From Allium sativum (lineage: Eukaryota; Streptophyta; Magnoliopsida; Asparagales; Amaryllidaceae), in assembly GCA_030737875.1 (NCBI GenBank), contig CM060923.1:499250453-499314452 (forward strand): a stretch of DNA of 64,000 nucleotides, given 5' to 3'. Below the pieces are notes generated by a model that was not told where the DNA came from, did no database searches, and saw only the letters and a list, made by a program, of their open reading frames with translations. This document shows positions 58,453 through 64,000 of this stretch, piece by piece. The stretch's first letter is position 1; each line of letters begins with the position of its first letter. Made by a program: the position numbers and the translations under genes.

Positions 58453-59733
58453 TCTTTTACTCGTCCTCGAGTAAAAAGAAAATGAAAAACTAACTAGATA
58501 GGTCACACTTTCGTAGGAAACACGATTGCATTGAGCGTATGCAACAAGCCGTTAAACCTCTAGGTGTCCCTAGTAGGACGAGTGGTGTCTCGTGAGGGTT
58601 TTCAGCGGATACTACCCACAAAATCCAAATGCAATATGCTATGATTCTAATGAAACTACATGAATGCAATGGACATATGCAAATAAAAACGAAAAAAATT
58701 GAAAACACGACTTGTTTCAGGAAAGTGGTACAACAAATTAAGTTAATAATTTCTAGTCAGTTGATTTTATTTTAGATACCTCGACTTGTCACAAATTTTC
58801 AATATAAATCAAGTTTTCAAATGTTAAATTCCAGTTTGGCCAGTTAGTTCGGTCGATAACATAGTGCAACCATGAAATAAATTCTTAGTTTGCTTGGCAC
58901 AGTTTGCAAAGTGGTATTCTAATTTTCTCATGTATGGCTAGTCAAATCAATAAGGTCAAGAAGTGTTTGGGTATCATCGCTTATTATTTATTCTATAAAA
59001 TTTTAAGATTTATGATTAAGTACATACACCTAACTAAAAAGACCAAGGTTTACCACACATGCACTGCCTCGCGGACTAACGGAGAGTAGGTAAAGAGCTT
59101 GGCGGATTGTGCAGGCCGACTTTGACTTTGTCAACAACGTGTCGGTAATCCTTAGGTGTCCAATCTCATAAAATGAGACCAAGATATTCCAACGCTGACT
59201 TTGTCAACAACGTGTCGGATGGAGCTTGGCGGGTTTGCACACCAACGCTCGATATACAAACAATGTTGGATACCCTTGGAATACTATTATTATTACTATC
59301 GAAAATATAAGCACAAAAGAGAGTTATGCGAATTCAACTTGACACAACTTAGTTTTAAAGATTTGAAAAGCCAATATAAGTATTTTAAGTCCTCCACTTA
59401 TTTAAACAAAGTCTACAATATAGAATAGATTTCATGGCCATCACCTAAGAATCTCCCTATGTACTGGTTACACTATTATCCTTCAAAATTAAACTTTTCA
59501 TTATATTTCCTATTCGATCTAAGTTGAGAGAGAAAAATACTATCAACTGGCTAAAAATTGTAAACTTATTTTTCTGTATCAATTGAAAATGAGTCGTATT
59601 TCAATTTTTTTTTTTATGGTATGTTACTACAATCTAAAATGTATGATGGTCCTACTTAAATGGCTGAAAATAAATAAAAAACAAAGAAAAATGAAAATGG
59701 TTGAAATGCAGACTCCCCCCCCCCACACTAGAA
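58453..59733. other. Non-coding 3' part of the element interior
   Basis: It contains a duplicated GACTTTGTCAACAACGTG block near 59118 and 59191, and a C-run at 59715-59724. No gene is supported. Confidence 0.5.
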
Positions 59734-61350
59734 CTAAACAGTGTCCACACTGTAAACACGTTTCCTAAATGTGAAAGATAGAACCCAAAGATGGACTAAA
59801 TGTAAAATGATTTGTAAAACGAAATGCAATTTAACTATATGTAAGAAAGGATCATATGTACAATGATAAATGTGTTTGCGATGCATGCGACACAAGGATT
59901 GCCACCAACTTTTTCCCCCACACTTGGTTCTAGCCCTATGAGTCCCATTCCCACTATGTCTAGGCATGTTTTCTAATAAGCAAAGATTTTTGAAAACCAT
60001 CTCATCTTTAAACCTAGATTTATAGTCCAGGAGATAAATATCCAGGGTCGTCCTAACAAGAAGTTTTTCAATCAAGCCAACATTCCAAAAGTAATTCATG
60101 TGCTCAACAAATTTATCAGTGTAATTTTTCAAAAATTTGTGATCGTATATAAATTCAGTGAAATCTGAAATCTGAGTGTTGTTCAAGACTATGTGATCAC
60201 ATTTCTCAATTGACAACGTTTTTTCGCCACTGACAATTTCAAGTTCGTTTGAAATTTTCTCAAAGTTAAAATTTTCGAACTCGTGATGTGAATCCACTTC
60301 TTCCTTATTTGGCAATTCATCCTCGTACAAATCAAGAAATTCATGTTCATTAAAATCCATTTCCACTTCTGAGTTTTTGAAAAATTCAACATTTTCATTT
60401 GGTTCAATTTCAAAAATTTCAAGTTTCTCACAGCCTGAAAGAGGAAGATCAAAATTTAAGCTTAAATCTTCTTCCTGAAAAGAGTTGAAGTTCAAATCAT
60501 TGGTTGAATTTTGAAAAACTTCATCAAGATAATTATTCTCAATTTCAAAAGTCGTTATTTGAAAATTTTCAATGTCAGCAAAGAATGGATTATTTCCTGA
60601 TTCATCGCTTGTTTGAATTTGATTTTGTTGCTCTCGTTGTTCTTTCAAAGATGTCAATAAACAAAGAAGTTCATCCATCTTTCTATCTTTTTCATTAAGC
60701 TGTCTGTCGAGCCTTTCTACCCTCTCTCTAAAAATGTTAAGACGATCGTTGATTTGAGAGCTCTCGTTTGGAATTTCCTGATTATCAAAATTATAATCCA
60801 CATCAATTTCACAATCAGTATTATTTCCAATGTGGTAGTTGTTTGAATTTTCAGAAAACTGACAATGATATTGGAAATCATTTTGATCATAGAAATTTTG
60901 TTCATAACCAAAACTGTTAAAATTCGAGTGAAAATTGCAATTTTGGTCATTTTCAAGATGTTGATATGGGTTGTAGTTTTGAAAATTTTGATCGATTTGA
61001 AAATCATTTTCAAAATTATTTTCGAATTGGTTTCCAACCCCATATTGATGTGGATCAAAGCTATTTTGCGATTCAAAACCGTTTTGATGTGGATGTGACC
61101 CATAATCGAAATTATTGAAATTTAAATTGAAGTCGTCATTTCGATTATATCTATGATTTTGAAAATGTTGGTCAGTTGGAAAATTTTGAAAATTGTTGAC
61201 ATTGGGCTCACGAAATTTTGGAAAATCTTGTTTCATGAGTTGCAATTCATACTCATACTCTTCAAGATGACGTCTACTTCGATTATTATCCCACATTTCT
61301 CTCAAGGATTTTTTTGAATTAGACATTTGAATGAAGTCAGGGTAAGACAT
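59734..61350 (-). CDS. Asn/Phe-rich protein of unknown function (538 aa), probably element-encoded
   Basis: This is the longest open frame outside gag-pol; it starts MSYPDFIQMSNSKKSLREMW. Residues about 48-200 are dominated by N, F, Q, Y, H and D with NFQNF, FNLNFNNF and YNPYQHLENDQN motifs, a likely disordered or prion-like region. Residues about 200-245 (NDRLNIFRERVERLDRQLNE then KDRKMDELLCLLTSLKEQRE) look like a coiled coil. An acidic middle follows (to about 385), then a less biased segment with NYTDKFVEHMNYFWNVGLIE and LLVRTTLDIYLLDYKSRF, and a His/Leu-rich tail. No zinc knuckle, protease or RT motif. By position it could be a Gag-like protein of a non-autonomous LTR element; an unrelated captured or novel gene is the alternative. 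I do not recognise a family. Confidence 0.55.
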   Translation of the reverse strand: MSYPDFIQMSNSKKSLREMWDNNRSRRHLEEYEYELQLMKQDFPKFREPNVNNFQNFPTDQHFQNHRYNRNDDFNLNFNNFDYGSHPHQNGFESQNSFDPHQYGVGNQFENNFENDFQIDQNFQNYNPYQHLENDQNCNFHSNFNSFGYEQNFYDQNDFQYHCQFSENSNNYHIGNNTDCEIDVDYNFDNQEIPNESSQINDRLNIFRERVERLDRQLNEKDRKMDELLCLLTSLKEQREQQNQIQTSDESGNNPFFADIENFQITTFEIENNYLDEVFQNSTNDLNFNSFQEEDLSLNFDLPLSGCEKLEIFEIEPNENVEFFKNSEVEMDFNEHEFLDLYEDELPNKEEVDSHHEFENFNFEKISNELEIVSGEKTLSIEKCDHIVLNNTQISDFTEFIYDHKFLKNYTDKFVEHMNYFWNVGLIEKLLVRTTLDIYLLDYKSRFKDEMVFKNLCLLENMPRHSGNGTHRARTKCGGKSWWQSLCRMHRKHIYHCTYDPFLHIVKLHFVLQIILHLVHLWVLSFTFRKRVYSVDTV

Positions 61351-61398
61351 AAATTATTCTCACTTCAAAGTAGTATAAAAGAACGAGTTGTGCTCTAT

Positions 61399-61890
61399 TA
61401 GGGGTGAGCATTATTCGGTTAAACCAAATAAACCAACCAAACCAATTTATTTTGGTCGGTTTGGTTCGGTTTCGAAATTAAATCGGTTTGTAATCGGACC
61501 AGAAAAATATTAAGTTCGGTTATCGGTTTAACCAAATTAACCGAACTTTTACTACATTTTCAAAATTATCAATATTATAATAAATATTTTAGGTTAGTTT
61601 AGCTATTTAAGTAAATTTTAATCATCATCTATGTGTCAAAATTAATACTAGAAAGCATAAAAATCATAAATAATAATACTCTAATCATATAAGTATAATT
61701 TATTTCAAATTTTAGTGAATATTCCAAACACAAAGTATAAAACATTTTTAGTTCGGTTTAATCGGATAACCAACCGAACCAACCAAACTTAATTTGGTTG
61801 GTTTGGTTTGGTTTTTACTTTTATTGGTTTTAGTTTGGTTCGACAAATTTCACCATCGGATAAACCGAACCAACCAAACGCTCACCCCTA
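61399..61890. mobile_element. hAT-type MITE
   Basis: Perfect 11-bp terminal inverted repeats TAGGGGTGAGC/GCTCACCCCTA flank 492 bp, bordered by the 8-bp duplication TGCTCTAT (61391-61398 and 61891-61898). The arms are rich in CGGTTTGGTT and AACCAAACC and can form a long imperfect hairpin. An 8-bp target duplication with a TAGGGGTG end fits hAT. It lies about 50 bp upstream of the 538-residue frame's ATG. Confidence 0.88.
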
Positions 61891-62029
61891 TGCTCTATTA
61901 ATTAACTGACTCAATTGGAAGGGGGAAGAGGGTCTTATGACTGTTCACGTATAGTATGAATACTAAGGGATACGACCAATGTTTTACGGGTAGTATGCAA
62001 CCTCTTTTGCTAGAAGTTCAATAAATTGA

Positions 62030-62290
62030 ACTAATATATATCCGCGATCCAATTATACGAGACAGTCAACTTCACAAAACACCACTATTCAATTATATTA
62101 TTTTGCAACGTCTGTTTTTATTGATGAAAACAATGAGAATGAAGATTTCAATTACGGAAATATCAGCTCGCACCAAATTAATTCAGAAATTTCAGTCACA
62201 GAACAGAAAATTAAGATATTGTACAAGCAAGCCACTACCCCTGCAGAAGATTTTTACAAGCAATTTCTATATTTTTCAAAGCAACTGTAG
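62030..62290 (+). other. Unassigned open stretch without a start codon
   Basis: A frame stays open for about 86 codons to TAG 62288-62290 and includes VFIDENNENEDFNYGNISSH and ATTPAEDFYKQFLYFSKQL. The composition looks coding-like, but there is no ATG, no clear splice site and no recognised family. It may be chance. Confidence 0.2.
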
Positions 62291-64000
62291 CACCTGTAGA
62301 GTTCAGAAAATTTTACAGTGGGGGTATGGTAGTCCGTTCAGTGCAATTGGGAAGCGCTAGCGCGTTCACACCCCACTCGATGTGTAACCGCTCCAACCCA
62401 TCTGAATCGTCCGCTGCTTTCTGTTGTTGTCCCCTTCTATTAATTGCTTGACTGCGCTGCGGCACGGGTTCGGGCTAGGAGTCCGAATTTTTTTTTTATG
62501 ACCCTTTTTTTTTAAATTTCAGCTGTACCTGTTTTTGAAAAATTCTCCTTTTTTTTTTGAACAAAGAAAACAATAGGAAGAGACTAAAAATAAACTAAAA
62601 AAAAAAACTCAAACTAAAGGAATAAAGCTAAGCTAAGATTGAAAGCAAATAAAAACTAAAACTAGCCAAAAAAAAAAAAAAATGAATGATTCATGCACTC
62701 AACTAGGACAAACAGTCCACGTTTTCAAAAACAAAAGAACGCACCCAACTAGTCAAACAGGGCGTGACTCGGTCAAGACGCACCTGCTTAAACCACTCTT
62801 ATAAAAAGAATACCAAACCTTCCTTGGAAACAAATTACTCCTTTCTGAAAACAAAAAAATTTCCAACTGCCCTAAAAATAACGAAAAGAAGCGCCGCCCC
62901 TTTGTTCAGAGAAAAAAAACAAAAAATCACGCCCCCCTTTAATTTCGGAAACAAATCACTCAATCCCTTAACAATTTGAACCCCAGAAAAATTTAACCCT
63001 ACTCACGCAATCCTCTTTTCAGGAAATAAAACCTACTTTATTCCGTCCTTTCTCCTCTCTCGAATCGGGTTTTTTTTTGAGTTGGGTTCCTGCGGTTTCG
63101 AATAAGGATTTTGATTAGAGGGTTTTAGGGTTACGGCTAGATTGATTTGCGGTTTGGGTCTCAATCGAATTGGTTTTGGTCAGTTCGATGGTGGAATTGT
63201 GTGGAACTGTAATGAATGGTTCTGTGAGGGGTTCAGATTCTCAGTTTTTGGTTTGAGAAGGTGCTTTTTGCGGTTGACGTGGGCTACTGTGAAGTGGGAG
63301 TTTGCTGTTCGGTTGAGGAGGATAATTAGTATGATTGTAGCGTGATGGTGAATGATGGTCTTGGTCAGAGGACGATGCTCGAAGGTGGTGAAAATTTAGC
63401 AGTTGTTGTGTAGATGGATGATGACTTGAATGATTGGGTGATTGGGGGGGGAATTCGATTTTTGGATGGAGGATGAAGTGGTTCAACCTGGCGGTTTGGG
63501 GCAAAGCTGTGAATCGCGATGGCAAAGCTGTTGAACGATGGTTGATGATCCTGATAGCGGTTGTACTGTCTGGTTTGTGATAGATGATGATAGTTGCTGG
63601 AAGAGGAAAAAGGTGGGTTGTGTTACTTTATGTAGTGCGGTGGTGTAGTCAGGGCAGTACTGTACGGATCGGAGATTGGAAGCGATATTGTTGGTGGAAT
63701 GTGATGGATGGGTATGGAAGAGGAAGTGTATTTCTTTTGTTGACGGAGGGGCTTGTGATAGGGAAATACGTCAGATCTGTCTTGGTTGCGGGGTGAAAGG
63801 TGGTGGGGGTCAAAACGGAATAAGGAGGTGTTGAACTGTGGTTGGTGCTAAGGAAACCGTGACTGAAAGATGGTGGTGGCACGGGTTTTTTCAAGGATGA
63901 TGAGGTTGTCTTGTGGTGTGGACAACGTTCAGTGATGTCAAGTTTTGAGATAGTTTTTTTTTTTTTTTTTTTTTTTTTTTGTTATAAAGAAATCAAGAGG
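62291..64000. other. No gene seen; homopolymer-rich then G-rich DNA
   Basis: 62490-62700 has several A and T runs; 63130-63940 is G-rich on the plus strand with TGATGG/GGTGG patterns and frames on both strands that look compositional, not coding. A T27 run ends the region at 63954-63980. It may be the 5' leader or LTR of the minus-strand element. Confidence 0.4.

Larger units (their letters stand above)
57441..64000 (-). mobile_element. Minus-strand LTR-element-like region, right end outside window
   Basis: The left edge is set by the break in array block X3. On the minus strand, in order: a long open frame (61350-59734), a GTGTGGGGG polypurine-like tract (58452-58437), and a candidate LTR (58436-57447). 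No RT or integrase was seen, so it would be a non-autonomous (LARD-like) element. The second LTR must lie beyond 64000 if this is right. The right part, 62300-64000, is attributed only by continuity. Confidence 0.5.

Noticed and set aside
63130..63940. Minus-strand Pro/His/Ser-rich frames as a gene 5' end
   Set aside because: Overlapping open frames on both strands reflect G-rich composition; no splice sites, domain or conserved motif seen.

Overview
The window is nuclear DNA from a flowering plant. The evidence is intron-containing gene fragments with plant splice sites, plant-type LTR retrotransposons, tRNA-derived SINE-like and MITE sequences, long (AT)n tracts, and remnants of NUP98, LNK1/LNK2 and ribosomal P0 genes. 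Nothing prokaryotic is present. Most of it is transposons and decaying gene copies; only one host-type coding region looks intact. The species cannot be told from the sequence.

Layout. 1-11003: a young Ty3 chromovirus of the Tekay/Del type with LTRs of about 3.17 kb (the 5' LTR is cut by the window edge). Gag-pol is one frame broken by a single TGA. 11004-14089: non-coding DNA with a MITE. 14090-15003: a two-exon ribosome-inactivating-protein (RIP) domain gene that looks intact. 15043-18624: four colinear NUP98 exon remnants (FG repeats, GLEBS motif, FG repeats) with stops and frameshifts, starting about 40 bp after the RIP stop. 22045-22117: a plastid-type initiator tRNA-like sequence.

22644-35102: a minus-strand CACTA (En/Spm) remnant, split by a complete Tat-type LTR retrotransposon (24668-34918, 5-bp target duplication ACAAG). 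The Tat element has similar LTRs but a broken pol with no integrase that I could find. 36604-36860: a minus-strand SINE-like element with a tRNA-like head, a 5S-rRNA-like body and perfect 19-bp target duplications. 39960-42020: gene fragments, including ribosomal protein P0.

42590-57440: a segmental array in which a promoter/5'UTR-like block (X, three copies) and an LNK-like gene fragment (A, four copies) were duplicated and shuffled. 57441-64000: a minus-strand LTR-element-like region with a candidate LTR and a 538-residue Asn/Phe-rich open frame of unknown function. A hAT-type MITE lies just upstream of that frame.

There are no operons. The parts are related by nesting (Tat inside CACTA, one insertion inside X1, the last element inside X3) and by duplication. 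The points most worth pursuing are the RIP gene with a lysine-rich insertion beside NUP98 repeats, the tRNA/5S chimera, the LNK array and the 538-residue frame.
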